Below are positions 41,207-51,612 of a DNA stretch of 64,000 nucleotides, one piece after another. This stretch comes from Pseudomonas sp. 31-12 (GTDB lineage Bacteria; Pseudomonadota; Gammaproteobacteria; Pseudomonadales; Pseudomonadaceae). The notes beneath the pieces were generated by a model. The model saw only the letters and a list, made by a program, of their open reading frames with translations, was not told where the DNA came from and made no database searches. Position 1 is the first letter of the stretch. Each line of letters begins with the position of its first letter. The translations under genes and the position numbers were made by a program. The stretch spans positions 3,038,001 to 3,102,000 of the forward strand of contig NZ_CP029482.1 of assembly GCF_003151075.1 (NCBI RefSeq). Reading direction: 5' to 3'.

Positions 41207-41785
41207 ATGAGACGACATTTGATTCTGGGCGCGGTGGTGTTGATCGGCCTGGCCGGTTATGCCGAAGACCTGTTTGCTGACGATAAGGAAGCCATCAAGG
41301 CGTTTGATACGGTGCAGAAGGTTTTCCAGAGCCCGCGTTGCCAGAACTGTCATATCCCGGGTGATTCGCCGTTGCAGTTCGACACTGGAATCCCGCACGC
41401 GATGAATGTCGTGCGCGGCATGGACGGCAAGGGCGCGGCCGGTCTGCCCTGCGCGACCTGTCACGCCGAGGCCAATCCGCCCGCCAGTTACGGGCCAAAT
41501 ACACCACCTGGGGCGCCGCACTGGAGCTTGCCGCCCGCGGCACACAAGATGGCCTGGATCGGGCTGCCGGCCGACCAGTTGTGCGCGATGATCAAGGATC
41601 GCTCCAGCAATGGGGACCGCGATTTCGCGGCGCTGATCAAGCACGTCAGCGAGGACAAATTGGTGCTCTGGGGCTGGAATCCGGGTGAGGGAAGGGCGCC
41701 GGTGTCGGTGCCGCACGACATTTTCGTCACTCAATTCAAGCTCTGGGCCGAGGCTGGAGGACCGTGTCCGGTGCAGGGCAGTTGA
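41207..41785 (+). CDS. Periplasmic diheme cytochrome c
   Basis: 192 aa with a signal peptide and two CXXCH haem sites, 'CQNCH' and 'CATCH', about 40 residues apart. It should accept electrons from the iron-sulfur subunit and pass them to the respiratory chain. It replaces the larger three-haem cytochrome domain fused to the molybdenum subunit in NicB-like enzymes. Last gene of the operon. Confidence 0.88.
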   Translation: MRRHLILGAVVLIGLAGYAEDLFADDKEAIKAFDTVQKVFQSPRCQNCHIPGDSPLQFDTGIPHAMNVVRGMDGKGAAGLPCATCHAEANPPASYGPNTPPGAPHWSLPPAAHKMAWIGLPADQLCAMIKDRSSNGDRDFAALIKHVSEDKLVLWGWNPGEGRAPVSVPHDIFVTQFKLWAEAGGPCPVQGS

Positions 41786-41859
41786 CCGGCGGTCCGTTAG
41801 CAGGGAGTCAAACGCGATAGAGATGGCTCTAAAGGACATACCCATCACAGGAGTGAACA

Positions 41860-42474
41860 ATGTTGGTTTCCGGCAAACCGGCTAAGCCCAGCCCCGATGC
41901 AGACAGCCTGCACGGGCCGAACGTACTTGAAACCGGCGTGCAAGAGCGCGACACGATGCGCAACCTGGCACGCGAGTTCGAACACCAGATAACGGCTGTG
42001 CAAATGGCGAGTATGGATGAGCTGACATTGTTGACCAACCTGCACGGCTTTCAGGTGCTGGCTCAGTTGTGGCTGGACGCCTGCCAGCATCTGGAGAAAC
42101 CGGCGAGCCTGTTGGTTTTCGATCTCGACTCTTTCAAGCGCATCAACGAGGTGTACGGCCACAGTGAAGGCGACAATGCCCTGAAGACCTTTGCCGACGT
42201 ATTGCGCATCGCCTTTCGCGAAAGTGATGTGGTCGGGCGAGTCGGGGATGATGAATTCGCCGTTTTGCTGACCGGTTCCAGCGCTGTGGAAGTCGCCGGG
42301 ATCAGGACCCGGCTCGAGGAAATGCTCGACGAGCGCAACGCTACCGTCCATCGCTGTTACGACATTCGGTTCAGTGTCGCGCAGGTCGAATTCGACCCCG
42401 AGCATCACAAGACGGCGCAGGGCCTGATGGACGCCATCGAGCATGCCCGTCATCAGGGGGCTGTCAACTTTTGA
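41860..42474 (+). CDS. GGDEF-domain protein with degenerate active site
   Basis: 204 aa. A short helical lead (residues 1-50) and a GGDEF domain: 'ASLLVFDLDSFKRINEVYGH' then RVGDDEF, where the second glycine of GGDEF is Asp (G129-D130-D131-E132-F133). The inhibitory-site RESD (120-123) is retained. Such sites are usually inactive for synthesis, so it may bind c-di-GMP or act as an adaptor. Preceded by GGAG at 41851-41854, inside the track from the cytochrome gene. Confidence 0.85.
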   Translation: MLVSGKPAKPSPDADSLHGPNVLETGVQERDTMRNLAREFEHQITAVQMASMDELTLLTNLHGFQVLAQLWLDACQHLEKPASLLVFDLDSFKRINEVYGHSEGDNALKTFADVLRIAFRESDVVGRVGDDEFAVLLTGSSAVEVAGIRTRLEEMLDERNATVHRCYDIRFSVAQVEFDPEHHKTAQGLMDAIEHARHQGAVNF

Positions 42475-42483
42475 CCGGCGACG

Positions 42484-42909
42484 CTATTGGGCGAACAGCT
42501 GATTGATGTCCTTGAACGCCTTGAACTCCAGTGCGTTGCCGCACGGATCGAATAAAAACATCGTCGCTTGCTCGCCCACCAATCCTTGAAAGCGAATCCC
42601 CGGTTCAATCACGAATCGGGTGTCGAGGGCTTTCAGTCGTTCTGCCAACGCCTCCCATTCCTCCATCCCCAGCACCACGCCAAAATGCGGCACCGGCACG
42701 TTATGGCCGTCCACGGCATTGGTGTGCGCCGCTTCCTGGGAAGCGTTTTTCGGTGCCAGGTGAATCACCAGTTGATGGCCGAAAAAGTTGAAGTCTACCC
42801 AGTGGTCGCTTGAACGGCCTTCTTCCAGGCCAAACACTTCGCCATAGAAACGCCGCGCAGCTGCGAGATCGTAAACGGGGATGGCCAGGTGAAAAGGGGA
42901 GAGCTGCAT
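42484..42909 (-). CDS. VOC-family (glyoxalase-like) protein
   Basis: 141 aa. '[20 protein letters not shown]' and '[13 protein letters not shown]' belong to the first beta-alpha-beta-beta-beta module, and '[18 protein letters not shown]' to the second; His8, His47 and Glu in 'ALEFK' could bind metal. Dioxygenase- or glyoxalase-like, substrate unknown. It ends ten bases from the convergent GGDEF gene and is divergent from a LysR gene, which may regulate it. Confidence 0.88.
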   Translation of the reverse strand: MQLSPFHLAIPVYDLAAARRFYGEVFGLEEGRSSDHWVDFNFFGHQLVIHLAPKNASQEAAHTNAVDGHNVPVPHFGVVLGMEEWEALAERLKALDTRFVIEPGIRFQGLVGEQATMFLFDPCGNALEFKAFKDINQLFAQ

Positions 42910-43025
42910 CGGGTTTGCCTCGGATCTTCAGGAAAGATGAGGCTGAGTTTAGCGCTGTGCTTTTTGATTGAAAGACGATAGTTTTTGCGTCGAGCTCAAA
43001 TTATTTCGATCAATCGAGAACGCTT

Positions 43026-43892
43026 ATGCAGCGCGAATTGAAAACCTTCATCGCTGTGACGCGCTATGGCACGTTCGCGGCGGCCGGCATGCACATCGGC
43101 CTGACGCAGTCGGCTGTCAGCGCGCAGATGCGCAATCTGGAACAAGCGCTGGGCATTCGCCTGTTCGACCGCACCGGGCGTCAGGCGATGCTTAACGCTG
43201 CAGGGCAACGGGCATTGCCGATGGCGCGGGAGATCCTCGAAACGTTCAGTCGAATGGCCGTCAGCGAGGATGTCGGCGAGTATCGCGGCGAATTGAAAAT
43301 CGGCGCGGTGGCCACGGTCCAGACCGGGCTGCTGCCTCAGGCGTTGTTGCGGTTGAGGCAACAGGCGCCGTTACTGGAACCGAAACTGGTGCCGGGCGTG
43401 TCATTGAACTTGTTGAGTCAGGTCGATACCGGCGAAGTGGATCTGGCGATCCTGATCAAGCCGCCGTTCGAGCTGCCCAAAGAGCTGTCGGCGCAGGTGG
43501 TTCGCCGGGAACCGTTTGTGTTGATCGTGCCGATGGACCTTGAGGGCGATGACCCGTTGCAGATCCTGGCGAATCACCCGCACGTGCGCTACGACCGCAA
43601 TTCGTTTGGCGGACGTTTGGTGACGCGGTTTTTGCGTGAGCAGCAGATTGAAGTGCGAGTCGCGCTGGAACTGGATGAACTGGAAGCCATCGTGAAGATG
43701 GTCGAATGCGGACTCGGCGTTTCACTGCTGCCCGAGGCCGGGTTATGGCTTGAGCATGGGGCGAAGGTCAGGATCATCCCGCTGGGTGAGCTGACGTTTT
43801 ACCGCGAGATCGTGCTGCTGCAACGCTACAGCCAACGCACACAGCCGATCCAGCAGCTGTTTGCCAAGTGCCTGACGGCGCCCGCCGACTAA
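43026..43892 (+). CDS. LysR-type regulator
   Basis: 288 aa. Helix-turn-helix 'GTFAAAGMHIGLTQSAVSAQ', 'IRLFDRTGRQAMLNAAGQRA' and a substrate domain ('LKIGAVATVQTGLLPQALLR', 'VDLAILIKPPFELPKEL'). It is divergent from the VOC gene (116 bases apart), which may be its target. Confidence 0.92.
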   Translation: MQRELKTFIAVTRYGTFAAAGMHIGLTQSAVSAQMRNLEQALGIRLFDRTGRQAMLNAAGQRALPMAREILETFSRMAVSEDVGEYRGELKIGAVATVQTGLLPQALLRLRQQAPLLEPKLVPGVSLNLLSQVDTGEVDLAILIKPPFELPKELSAQVVRREPFVLIVPMDLEGDDPLQILANHPHVRYDRNSFGGRLVTRFLREQQIEVRVALELDELEAIVKMVECGLGVSLLPEAGLWLEHGAKVRIIPLGELTFYREIVLLQRYSQRTQPIQQLFAKCLTAPAD

Positions 43893-44194
43893 ACGCAAGC
43901 CCGCTCCCACGGGGATTTGCATCAGATCTGAAACCGCAGGCATAAAAATGTATGGTCAGCCCATCTCCTGCAACCTCATGGGCTGTTTTCGGTAAAGCTG
44001 GCTTGCGCTAATGTATCCAGGCTCATTGTGAGCGTTGCTGCAACAACGCTCGACCCTCGATGAGTAGCCGCTCCCGACTGTCCTGAAAAAACCCTCAGCC
44101 TCTAAAGCTGATTTTTATGGCAGGTTCTCAGTCGGGCCGTTTGCCGTTTACTGTCATCAGTCAGTGACGTCGCAAAAGCCGGTGGTAAAGCTGT
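43893..44194. other. Intergenic stretch with REP remnant and IS110 flank
   Basis: Begins with AAGCCCGCTCCCACGGGGAT, a partial REP, and continues into the 3' flank of the IS110-type transposase. It includes the imperfect hairpin GAGCGTTGCTGCAACAACGCTC at 44029-44050, which could be part of the element end. No gene was seen. Confidence 0.5.
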
Positions 44195-45120
44195 TCAAGC
44201 GTTCGGATGTGGGTCGTACTGGCCGCCTTTGGCCAGTACCGCCCACACGATGCGCGCCAGTTTGTTCGCCAGCGCGCACGCGACAACATTGGAGTGGCGA
44301 CGCGTCAGCAGCTCTCGAACCCAGGGCCCCAAGGCGTCTTCCCGCTTATCGATATGCTGCATGATGGATCGCGCGCCCTGCACCAGCAGTTGGCGGATGT
44401 GCTTGTCGCCGCGCTTGCTGATCCCCAGTAGTACTGTTTTTCCGCCCGTCGAATACTGCCTCGGCACCAGCCCTAGCGAAGCGGCAAAATCGCGTCCACT
44501 TCGATAGTTCGACGCATCGCCCACATCCGCCAATACCGCGCTGGCGGTGATCGGGCCGATGCCAGGAATACTCTGCAAACGACTCCCGGCATCGTCTTCT
44601 TTCAGCTGCTGCTTCAGATCGGACTCGATGTCCTTGATTTCATCATTCAGCTGTTGAATTTGATGATGGAGACGCATCACTACGCCCTTTAGGCGCAACG
44701 GAACCGGGTGCTGCGGACGGTTCGCTGGCCAATCAAAGATTTACGGACACGATGCAGGGCTGAAAGCGTTTGTTGCTCTGCGGTTTTGATCGAGCAGAAG
44801 CGCATCGCGGGGCGGCTCGCCGCCTCGCAAATCGCTTCGGCATCAATGAAGTCGTTTTTGTTGCCTTTGACGAATGGTTTGACGTACTGCGGGGCGATCA
44901 GCTTCACCTCGTGGCCCAATGCACCAATCTGTCGAGCCAGCCAATGGGCGCCGCCGCAGGACTCCATTACCACCGTACAGGACGGTACCTGCGCCAATGT
45001 GCTGAGCAATTGGCCGCGGTTGGTTTTCTTGCGCAATACCTGATGACCTTTGGCATCCTGGCCATGCAGGTGGAAACTGTGTTTGCCAATGTCGATACCG
45101 AGAAGCGTCATCGTATTCAT
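44195..45120 (-). pseudogene. IS110-family transposase, disrupted
   Basis: Two frames: 45120-44689 holds the N-terminal DEDD-type catalytic half ('MTLLGIDIGKHSFHLHGQDA', 'KNDFIDAEAICEAASRP'), and 44698-44195 holds the C-terminal transposase_20 half ('LQSIPGIGPITASAVLADVG', 'FAASLGLVPRQYSTGGKTVL'). Between them, right after 'SLIGQRT', about 40-50 codons of the usual middle are missing and the frame changes. The element therefore cannot make an active enzyme. It is of the IS1111/IS110 type, which leaves no target duplication. Confidence 0.88.
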
Positions 45121-45147
45121 GAGAGATCCTCCGCCGAAAACGAGAAA

Positions 45148-45175
45148 AGCCCTGCAAGCGTAAACCTGCAGGGCT
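45148..45175. terminator. Hairpin beside the IS110 element
   Basis: AGCCCTGCA-(10-base loop)-TGCAGGGCT, with TTTTC following on the minus strand. It lies between the transposase start and the fabI terminator and could be a second fabI terminator or part of the element end. Confidence 0.5.
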
Positions 45176-45200
45176 TCTCGGTCAGGCTGACCATCTCATT

Positions 45201-45228
45201 AAACCCGCCAGAACCGGCGGGTTTTTTA
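45201..45228. terminator. Bidirectional rho-independent terminator beyond fabI
   Basis: AAACCCGCC-(AGAACC)-GGCGGGTTTTTTAG. The stronger T-run points in the plus direction, as if it once served a plus-strand gene (ppiD in the gene order I recall for P. aeruginosa) convergent with fabI. Confidence 0.75.
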
Positions 45229-45243
45229 GTGGCTAGTGGAAGA

Positions 45244-46038
45244 TCACTCTTCCAGGCTGCCCATCGCAGTGGTGTTGAAACCACCGTCTACGTACATGAT
45301 TTCGCCGCTGATGCCGGACGCCAGGTCCGAGCACAGGAAGGCGCCGGCGTTGCCGACTTCGTCAATGGTGACGTTGCGACGCAGCGGGGTTTGCGCTTCG
45401 TTGGCGGCCAGCATCTTGCGGAAGTTCTTGATGCCGGAAGCGGCGAGGGTGCGGATCGGGCCAGCCGATACGCAGTTGACGCGGGTGCCGTCCGGGCCCA
45501 GGGATCCGGCCAGGTAACGAACGCCGGCTTCCAGCGAAGCCTTGGCCATGCCCATGACGTTGTAGTTCGGCATGGTGCGCTCGGCGCCCAGGTACGACAG
45601 GGTCAGCAGGCTGCCATTGCGGCCTTTCATCATTTCGCGGCCGGCCTTGGCCAGGGCCACGAAGCTGTAGGCGCTGATGTCGTGAGCGATGCGGAAACCT
45701 TCACGGGTGGTGGCTTCGGTGAAGTCGCCGTCCAGTTGGTCGCCCGGGGCGAAGCCGACGGAGTGCACGATGCAATCCAGGCCGTCCCACTTTTTGCCCA
45801 GCTCGACGAAGACCTTGGCAATTTCTTCATCGCTGGCCACGTCGCACGGGAAGCACAGGTCAGGGTTGGAACCCCAGCTCTGTGCGAACTCTTCGACACG
45901 ACCCTTGAGTTTGTCGTTCTGATAAGTGAAGGCAAGCTCAGCGCCCTCGCGATGCATGGCGGCAGCGATGCCGGATGCGATGGACAGCTTGCTGGCGACA
46001 CCGACGATCAGTACGCGCTTACCGGCGAGAAAACCCAT
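45244..46038 (-). CDS. fabI: Enoyl-[acyl-carrier-protein] reductase (NADH) FabI
   Basis: 264 aa. It carries out the last reduction of each fatty-acid elongation cycle. '[20 protein letters not shown]', '[18 protein letters not shown]' and the catalytic Y-x6-K ('[14 protein letters not shown]', Y159 and K166) closely follow E. coli FabI. It is the last gene after the yejA-yejA-yejB-yejE-yejF operon, 21 bases past yejF, as in P. aeruginosa. Its downstream neighbour has been replaced by an IS110 relic. Confidence 0.97.
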   Translation of the reverse strand: MGFLAGKRVLIVGVASKLSIASGIAAAMHREGAELAFTYQNDKLKGRVEEFAQSWGSNPDLCFPCDVASDEEIAKVFVELGKKWDGLDCIVHSVGFAPGDQLDGDFTEATTREGFRIAHDISAYSFVALAKAGREMMKGRNGSLLTLSYLGAERTMPNYNVMGMAKASLEAGVRYLAGSLGPDGTRVNCVSAGPIRTLAASGIKNFRKMLAANEAQTPLRRNVTIDEVGNAGAFLCSDLASGISGEIMYVDGGFNTTAMGSLEE

Positions 46039-46059
46039 GTGTTGCTCCTCTCTTTCAGG

Positions 46060-47670
46060 TTATTGCGCAGTGGCCGGAGCCAGGAAAGCGGCTTCCAGCA
46101 ACTGCTGTGTATACGGATGTTGGGGGGCGGCAAAGATACTTTGCGCGTCTCCCTGTTCGACCACTTGGCCTTGCTTGACCACCATCAGCTGGTGGCTCAG
46201 CGCCTTGACGACAGCCAGGTCATGGCTGATAAACAGATACGTCAGGTTGTACTTGGTTTGCAGTGAACGCAGTAGCTCCACCACTTGGCGTTGCACGGTG
46301 CGGTCGAGGGCCGACGTCGGCTCGTCCAGCAAAATCAACGCCGGTTTTAGCACTAATGCCCGGGCAATGGCGATTCTCTGCCGCTGCCCGCCGGAAAATT
46401 CGTGGGGGTAGCGGTTCCGGGTTTCCGGGTCCAGGCCTACCTCCTTCAATGCCGCAATAATCGCTTGTTCCTGTTCCGCCTCGGTGCCCATCTTGTGGAT
46501 CCGCAGGCCTTCGCCGACGATCTGGCTCACGCACATCCGCGGGCTCAGGCTGCCGAACGGGTCTTGGAACACCACCTGCATCTCCCGGCGCAACGGCCGA
46601 ACCTCGGCCTGCGTCAGGCAGTCTAGCTGCTTGCCTTCAAAACGGATGGCGCCTTTGCTGCCGATCAGCCGCAAAATCGCCAGCCCTAGCGTCGACTTGC
46701 CCGAACCGCTTTCTCCCACAATCCCCAGGGTCTGGCCTTGGGGCAGGCTGAAATTGATCCCGTCCACCGCTTTGATGTGGTCGACGGTCTTTTTCAGAAA
46801 GCCTTTCTTGATCGGGAACCAGACTTTCAGGTCCTCGACCTGCAGCAGCGGCGGGCCAATAACGTTGGTCGCCGGCTTGCCGCTGGGCTCCGCTGCCAGC
46901 AGTTCCCGAGTGTACGGATGCTGCGGCGCGCGGAACAACTCTTCGCACGATGCCTGTTCGACGATGCAACCGCGCTGCATGACACATACGCGATGCGCAA
47001 TTCTTCGCACAAGGTTCAAATCGTGACTGATCAGTAGCAATGCCATGCCCAGGCGGGCCTGCAATTCCTTGAGCAATTCGAGGATTTTCAGCTGAACGGT
47101 CACGTCCAGTGCGGTGGTCGGCTCGTCAGCGATCAGCAGTTCCGGCTCGTTGGCCAGGGCCATGGCGATCATCACCCGCTGGCGCTGGCCGCCGGACAGT
47201 TCGTGGGGCAGGGCTTTCAGGCGCTTCTCGGGTTCTGGAATGCCGACCATTTCCAGCAGTTCCAGCGTACGTTTGGTCGCGACTTTGCCGATCAAACCTT
47301 TGTGGATGCCGAGGACTTCGTTGATCTGTTTCTCGATCGAGTGCAGCGGATTGAGCGAGGTCATCGGCTCCTGGAAGATCATCGCGATCCGGTTGCCGCG
47401 GATGTGGCGGATGGTTTTCTCTTTCAGGCTCAGCAGGTCTTGCCCCGAATACTCGATGGTTCCGGACGGGTGCCGGGCGAGCGGGTAGGGCAGCAGTCGC
47501 AGGATCGAGTGCGCGGTCACCGATTTGCCAGAGCCGCTTTCGCCAACCAGGGCCAGGGTTTCGCCGCGCTTGATGTCGAAGCTGACGCCTTCCACCACCC
47601 GCTGACAGTGGTCGCCGACGACGAATTCGACGGCCAGGTCGCGCACTTCGATCAGATTGTCCTGATTCAT
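46060..47670 (-). CDS. yejF: Peptide/microcin ABC transporter ATPase, dual-domain YejF type
   Basis: 536 aa from the ATG at 47670. Two complete ATPase domains: first Walker A 'LVGESGSGKSV', signature 'LSGGQRQRV', Walker B 'LLIADEPTTALD'; second 'IVGESGSGKST', 'FSGGQRQRI', 'LILLDEPTSALD'. Each ends in the oligopeptide-transporter C-terminal motif ('HPYTRELL', 'HPYTQQLL'). It energises the YejABEF peptide importer. Confidence 0.94.
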   Translation of the reverse strand: MNQDNLIEVRDLAVEFVVGDHCQRVVEGVSFDIKRGETLALVGESGSGKSVTAHSILRLLPYPLARHPSGTIEYSGQDLLSLKEKTIRHIRGNRIAMIFQEPMTSLNPLHSIEKQINEVLGIHKGLIGKVATKRTLELLEMVGIPEPEKRLKALPHELSGGQRQRVMIAMALANEPELLIADEPTTALDVTVQLKILELLKELQARLGMALLLISHDLNLVRRIAHRVCVMQRGCIVEQASCEELFRAPQHPYTRELLAAEPSGKPATNVIGPPLLQVEDLKVWFPIKKGFLKKTVDHIKAVDGINFSLPQGQTLGIVGESGSGKSTLGLAILRLIGSKGAIRFEGKQLDCLTQAEVRPLRREMQVVFQDPFGSLSPRMCVSQIVGEGLRIHKMGTEAEQEQAIIAALKEVGLDPETRNRYPHEFSGGQRQRIAIARALVLKPALILLDEPTSALDRTVQRQVVELLRSLQTKYNLTYLFISHDLAVVKALSHQLMVVKQGQVVEQGDAQSIFAAPQHPYTQQLLEAAFLAPATAQ

Positions 47671-47671
47671 T

Positions 47672-48691
47672 TCACTTCCTCGGGTCGAAGGCATCGCGAG
47701 CGGACTCGCCGATGAACACCAGCAAACTCAACATCAATGCCAGCACCGCAAACGCGCTCATACCGAGCCACGGTGCTTGCAGGTTGGATTTACCCTGGGC
47801 CACCAGTTCACCCAGGGACGGTGCGCCCGGCGGCAAACCGAAGCCCAGGAAATCGAGGGCGGTCAGGGTGCCGATGGCGCCGGTCAAAATGAACGGCATG
47901 AAGGTCATGGTCGAGACCATCGCGTTGGGCAGGATGTGGCGGAACATGATCGCGCCATTCTGCATCCCCAGCGCCCGGGCTGCGCGCACGTATTCCAGGT
48001 TTCGCCCGCGCAGGAACTCGGCGCGCACCACGTCCACCAGGCTCATCCACGAGAACAGCAGCATGATCCCCAGCAGCCACCAGAAGTTTGGCTGCACGAA
48101 ACTGGCGAGGATGATCAGCAGATACAGCACCGGCAGCCCGGACCAGATCTCCAGGAAACGCTGCCCGGCCAGGTCCACCCAGCCGCCATAGAACCCCTGC
48201 AAGGCCCCGGCGATTACGCCGATGATCGAGCTGATAATGGTCAGGGTCAGGGCAAACAGCACCGAAATCCGGAAGCCGTAAATCACCCGCGCCAACACAT
48301 CGCGACCCTGATCGTCGGTGCCGAGCAGATTGTCGGCTGAAGGCGGCGCGGGCGCCGGGACTTTCAGGTCGTAGTTGATGCTCTGGTAGCTGTAGGGAAT
48401 CGGCGCCCACAGCACCCAGGCGTCCTTGGCCTTGAGCAATTCGCGGATATACGGGCTCTTGTAGTTGGCTTCCAGCGGAAATTCGCCGCCGAACGCGGTT
48501 TCCGGGTAGCGCTTGAGTGCCGGGAAGTACCAGCCGTTGTCGTAATGCACCACCAGCGGTTTGTCATTGGCAATCAGCTCGGCGCCGAGGCTCAGGCCGA
48601 ACAGCACCAGAAACAGCCACAGCGACCACCAGCCACGCTTGTTGGCCTTGAACAGTTCGAAACGTCGGCGATTGAGTGGGGACAGATTCAT
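47672..48691 (-). CDS. yejE: Peptide ABC transporter permease YejE type
   Basis: 339 aa from the ATG at 48691. An N-terminal membrane segment, a long periplasmic loop with 'DNLLGTDDQGRDVLARVIYG' (the standard OppC/DppC motif), then five more segments and the EAA loop 'EYVRAARALGMQNGAIMFRH'. One base separates its stop from yejF. Confidence 0.93.
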   Translation of the reverse strand: MNLSPLNRRRFELFKANKRGWWSLWLFLVLFGLSLGAELIANDKPLVVHYDNGWYFPALKRYPETAFGGEFPLEANYKSPYIRELLKAKDAWVLWAPIPYSYQSINYDLKVPAPAPPSADNLLGTDDQGRDVLARVIYGFRISVLFALTLTIISSIIGVIAGALQGFYGGWVDLAGQRFLEIWSGLPVLYLLIILASFVQPNFWWLLGIMLLFSWMSLVDVVRAEFLRGRNLEYVRAARALGMQNGAIMFRHILPNAMVSTMTFMPFILTGAIGTLTALDFLGFGLPPGAPSLGELVAQGKSNLQAPWLGMSAFAVLALMLSLLVFIGESARDAFDPRK

Positions 48692-48692
48692 C

Positions 48693-49766
48693 TCAATGCT
48701 CCCGGCTTTCGAAGTCGATGCGCGGATCGACAAAGGTGTAGGTCAGGTCACCGATCAGTTTCACCACCAGACCGAGCAAGGTGAAGATAAACAGCGTGCC
48801 GAACACCACCGGGTAATCGCGGTTGATCGCCGCTTCGAAACTCATCAAGCCGAGACCGTCCAGGGAGAAAATCACTTCCACCAGCAGCGAGCCGGTGAAG
48901 AAGATCCCGATAAACGCCGATGGGAACCCCGCGATCACCAGGAGCATCGCATTACGGAACACATGGCCGTACAGCACGCGGTGATTGGTCAGGCCCTTGG
49001 CCTTGGCGGTGACCACGTACTGCTTGTTGATTTCATCGAGGAAGCTGTTTTTGGTCAGCAGGGTCATGGTCGCGAAGTTGCCGATCACCAGCGCAGTTAC
49101 CGGCAATGCCAGGTGCCAGAAATAATCGAGGATCTTGCCGCCCGTGCTCAGTTCATCGAAGTTGTTCGAAGTCAGTCCCCTGAGCGGGAACCAGTCCAGG
49201 TAGCTGCCGCCGGCAAACACCACAATCAGCAGGATCGCAAACAGGAACGCCGGAATCGCGTAACCGACGATGATCAGCGAACTGGTCCAGACGTCGAAGT
49301 GGCTGCCGTGTCGCGTCGCCTTGGCGATCCCCAGCGGGATCGACACCAGGTACATGATCAGCGTGCTCCACAGCCCGAGCGAGATCGACACTGGCATCTT
49401 TTCCTTGATCAGGTCGATGACCTTGGCATCGCGGAAGAAGCTGTCGCCGAAATCCAGGGTGGCGTAGTTCTTGATCATGATCCACAAGCGTTCCGGCGCC
49501 GATTTGTCGAAGCCGTACATGTGCTCGATCTCCTTGACCAGCATCGGGTCCAGGCCCTGCGCGCCGCGATAGGCCGAGCCGGCCACCGAGACTTCGGCAC
49601 CGCCGCCGGCAATGCGGCTGGTGGCGCCTTCGAAGCCTTCAAGCTTGGCGATCATCTGCTCCACCGGCCCACCGGGGGCGGCCTGGATGATCACGAAGTT
49701 GATCAGCAAAATGCCGAGCAGGGTCGGGATGATCAGCAGCAGTCGCCGAAAAATATACGCCAGCAT
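48693..49766 (-). CDS. yejB: Peptide ABC transporter permease YejB type
   Basis: 357 aa. '[20 protein letters not shown]' and '[14 protein letters not shown]' are the OppB-type start, with an extended periplasmic loop characteristic of YejB and the EAA loop '[20 protein letters not shown]'. Its stop is one base from the yejE start. Confidence 0.93.
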   Translation of the reverse strand: MLAYIFRRLLLIIPTLLGILLINFVIIQAAPGGPVEQMIAKLEGFEGATSRIAGGGAEVSVAGSAYRGAQGLDPMLVKEIEHMYGFDKSAPERLWIMIKNYATLDFGDSFFRDAKVIDLIKEKMPVSISLGLWSTLIMYLVSIPLGIAKATRHGSHFDVWTSSLIIVGYAIPAFLFAILLIVVFAGGSYLDWFPLRGLTSNNFDELSTGGKILDYFWHLALPVTALVIGNFATMTLLTKNSFLDEINKQYVVTAKAKGLTNHRVLYGHVFRNAMLLVIAGFPSAFIGIFFTGSLLVEVIFSLDGLGLMSFEAAINRDYPVVFGTLFIFTLLGLVVKLIGDLTYTFVDPRIDFESREH

Positions 49767-49770
49767 CTGA

Positions 49771-51612
49771 TTACTCCGTGCCCGCAGGGTCGGCTTGCAG
49801 TTTGGTTTCCACTTCTACCGCAGGTTTCGCATCGGGTTTGACCCACCAGGTATTGGTGCCGATGTCGTACTTGGGAGAGACTTTCGGGTGACCGATGTGG
49901 TTCCAGTACGCCACGCGCCAGGTCTTGATGTGCCAGTTGGGGATCACGTAATAGCCCCATTGCAGCACGCGGTCCAGTGCCCGGGCGTGGGCGACCAGGC
50001 TTTTGCGCGAATCGGCGTTGATCAGTTGCTCGACCAGTTGATCGACCACCGGATCCTTGAGGCCCATGGAATTGCGGCTGCCGGGTTTGTCGGCCGCAGC
50101 GGACATCCAGAACTCGCGCTGTTCATTGCCCGGCGAGTTGGACTGCGGGAAGCTGCCGACGATCATGTCGAAATCCCGTGAACGCACGCGGTTGATGTAC
50201 TGGGAAACGTCGACCCGGCGAATCACCAGGTCAATGCCCAGGTCGCTGAGGTTGCGCTTGAATGGCAGCAGCACCCGTTCGAATTCGGTCTGGGCCAGCA
50301 GGAACTCGATGGTCACCGGTTTGCCGTTGGCGTCGACCATCTTGTCGTCGACGATCCGCCAACCGGCTTCCTGCAACAGCTGATAAGCCTTGCGCTGTTG
50401 TGTGCGGATCATGCCGCTGCCATCGGTCACCGGGTTCTGGAAGGCCTCAGTGAACACCTGTTCGGGAATCTTGCCGCGGAACGGACTCAAAATTTCAAGC
50501 TGATCGGCGTCGGGCAGGCCGGTCGCGGCCATTTCCGAGTTTTCGAAGAAACTGCGGGTACGCACATAGGCGCCGTTGAACAGTTGTTTGTTGGTCCATT
50601 CAAAGTCCATCAACAGCGTCAGCGCCTGACGCACGCGCACGTCCAGGAACACCGGACGGCGCAGGTTGAAGACAAAACCCTGCATACCCGTGGGATTGCC
50701 GTTGGGGATCTGTTCCTTGTTCAATAGGCCTTCGGTGACCGCCGGGATGTTATAGGCGTTGGCCCAGTTCTTCGCGCTCATCTCCAGCCAGTAATCGAAC
50801 TGACCGGCCTTGAGGGCTTCCAGCGCCACCGTGTTGTCGCGGTAGTAATCGGTGGTCATCACGTCGAAGTTGTAGAAGCCACGGTTGGCCGGCAGGTCTT
50901 TGCCCCAGTAATCCTTGACCCGCTCATAGCGTATCGAGCGCCCGGCCTTCACTTCGGTGACCTTGTAGGGGCCACTGCCCAACGGGATTTCAAGGTTGCC
51001 CTTGTTGAAATCGCGGTTCGCCCACCAGTGTTTCGGCAACACCGGTAACTGGCCGAGGATCAGCGGGAGTTCGCGGTTGTTGCTGTGCTTGAACTTGAAC
51101 AGCACGGTGAGCGGGTCTTCGGCGACCGCTTCCGCGACATCACTGTAGTAGCCGCGAAAGAGCGGAGCGCCGTCCTTGATCAGCATCTCGAAGCTGAACA
51201 CCACGTCTTCGGCGCGGACCGGATGACCGTCATGGAAGCGCGCTTCAGGACGCAGGTAGAAACGCACCCAGCTGTTATCCGGGGCTTTCTCGATCTTGCC
51301 GGCGATCAGTCCGTATTCGGTAAATGGTTCGTCCAGACCCTGTTTGGCCAGGGTGTCGTAGATCATGCCGATGTCGTCGGCCGGCACGCCTTTGCTGATG
51401 AACGGGTTGAGGCTGTCGAAGCCGCCGAACCCGGCCTGGCGAAAGATTCCGCCCTTGGGTGCGTCAGGGTTCACGTAATCGAAATGCTTGAAGTCGGCAG
51501 GGTATTTCGGCGGCTCATTGTAGAGGGTCACGGCATGTTGCGGGGCGGCGCAGGCCAACCCGGCGAACAGCAGGCCGCTGGCCTGCAAGAGCAGGGCGCG
51601 TACGGGTTTCAT
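49771..51612 (-). CDS. yejA: Extracellular peptide-binding protein, YejA type (second of two)
   Basis: 613 aa with a signal peptide ('[20 protein letters not shown]'). SBP_bac_5 family, YejA branch: '[20 protein letters not shown]', '[20 protein letters not shown]' and 'LNPFISKG'. It differs from its partner at 51609-53441 across the whole binding cleft region, so the two likely take different peptides. The ATG overlaps the partner's stop by ATGA. Confidence 0.93.
   Translation of the reverse strand: MKPVRALLLQASGLLFAGLACAAPQHAVTLYNEPPKYPADFKHFDYVNPDAPKGGIFRQAGFGGFDSLNPFISKGVPADDIGMIYDTLAKQGLDEPFTEYGLIAGKIEKAPDNSWVRFYLRPEARFHDGHPVRAEDVVFSFEMLIKDGAPLFRGYYSDVAEAVAEDPLTVLFKFKHSNNRELPLILGQLPVLPKHWWANRDFNKGNLEIPLGSGPYKVTEVKAGRSIRYERVKDYWGKDLPANRGFYNFDVMTTDYYRDNTVALEALKAGQFDYWLEMSAKNWANAYNIPAVTEGLLNKEQIPNGNPTGMQGFVFNLRRPVFLDVRVRQALTLLMDFEWTNKQLFNGAYVRTRSFFENSEMAATGLPDADQLEILSPFRGKIPEQVFTEAFQNPVTDGSGMIRTQQRKAYQLLQEAGWRIVDDKMVDANGKPVTIEFLLAQTEFERVLLPFKRNLSDLGIDLVIRRVDVSQYINRVRSRDFDMIVGSFPQSNSPGNEQREFWMSAAADKPGSRNSMGLKDPVVDQLVEQLINADSRKSLVAHARALDRVLQWGYYVIPNWHIKTWRVAYWNHIGHPKVSPKYDIGTNTWWVKPDAKPAVEVETKLQADPAGTE

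Noticed and set aside
44770..46266. 498-codon plus-strand ORF across IS110 and fabI
   Set aside because: Antisense to both genes and crosses their terminators.
48561..49841. 426-codon plus-strand ORF over yejE and yejB
   Set aside because: Antisense shadow with a Gln/Arg/His-rich translation.
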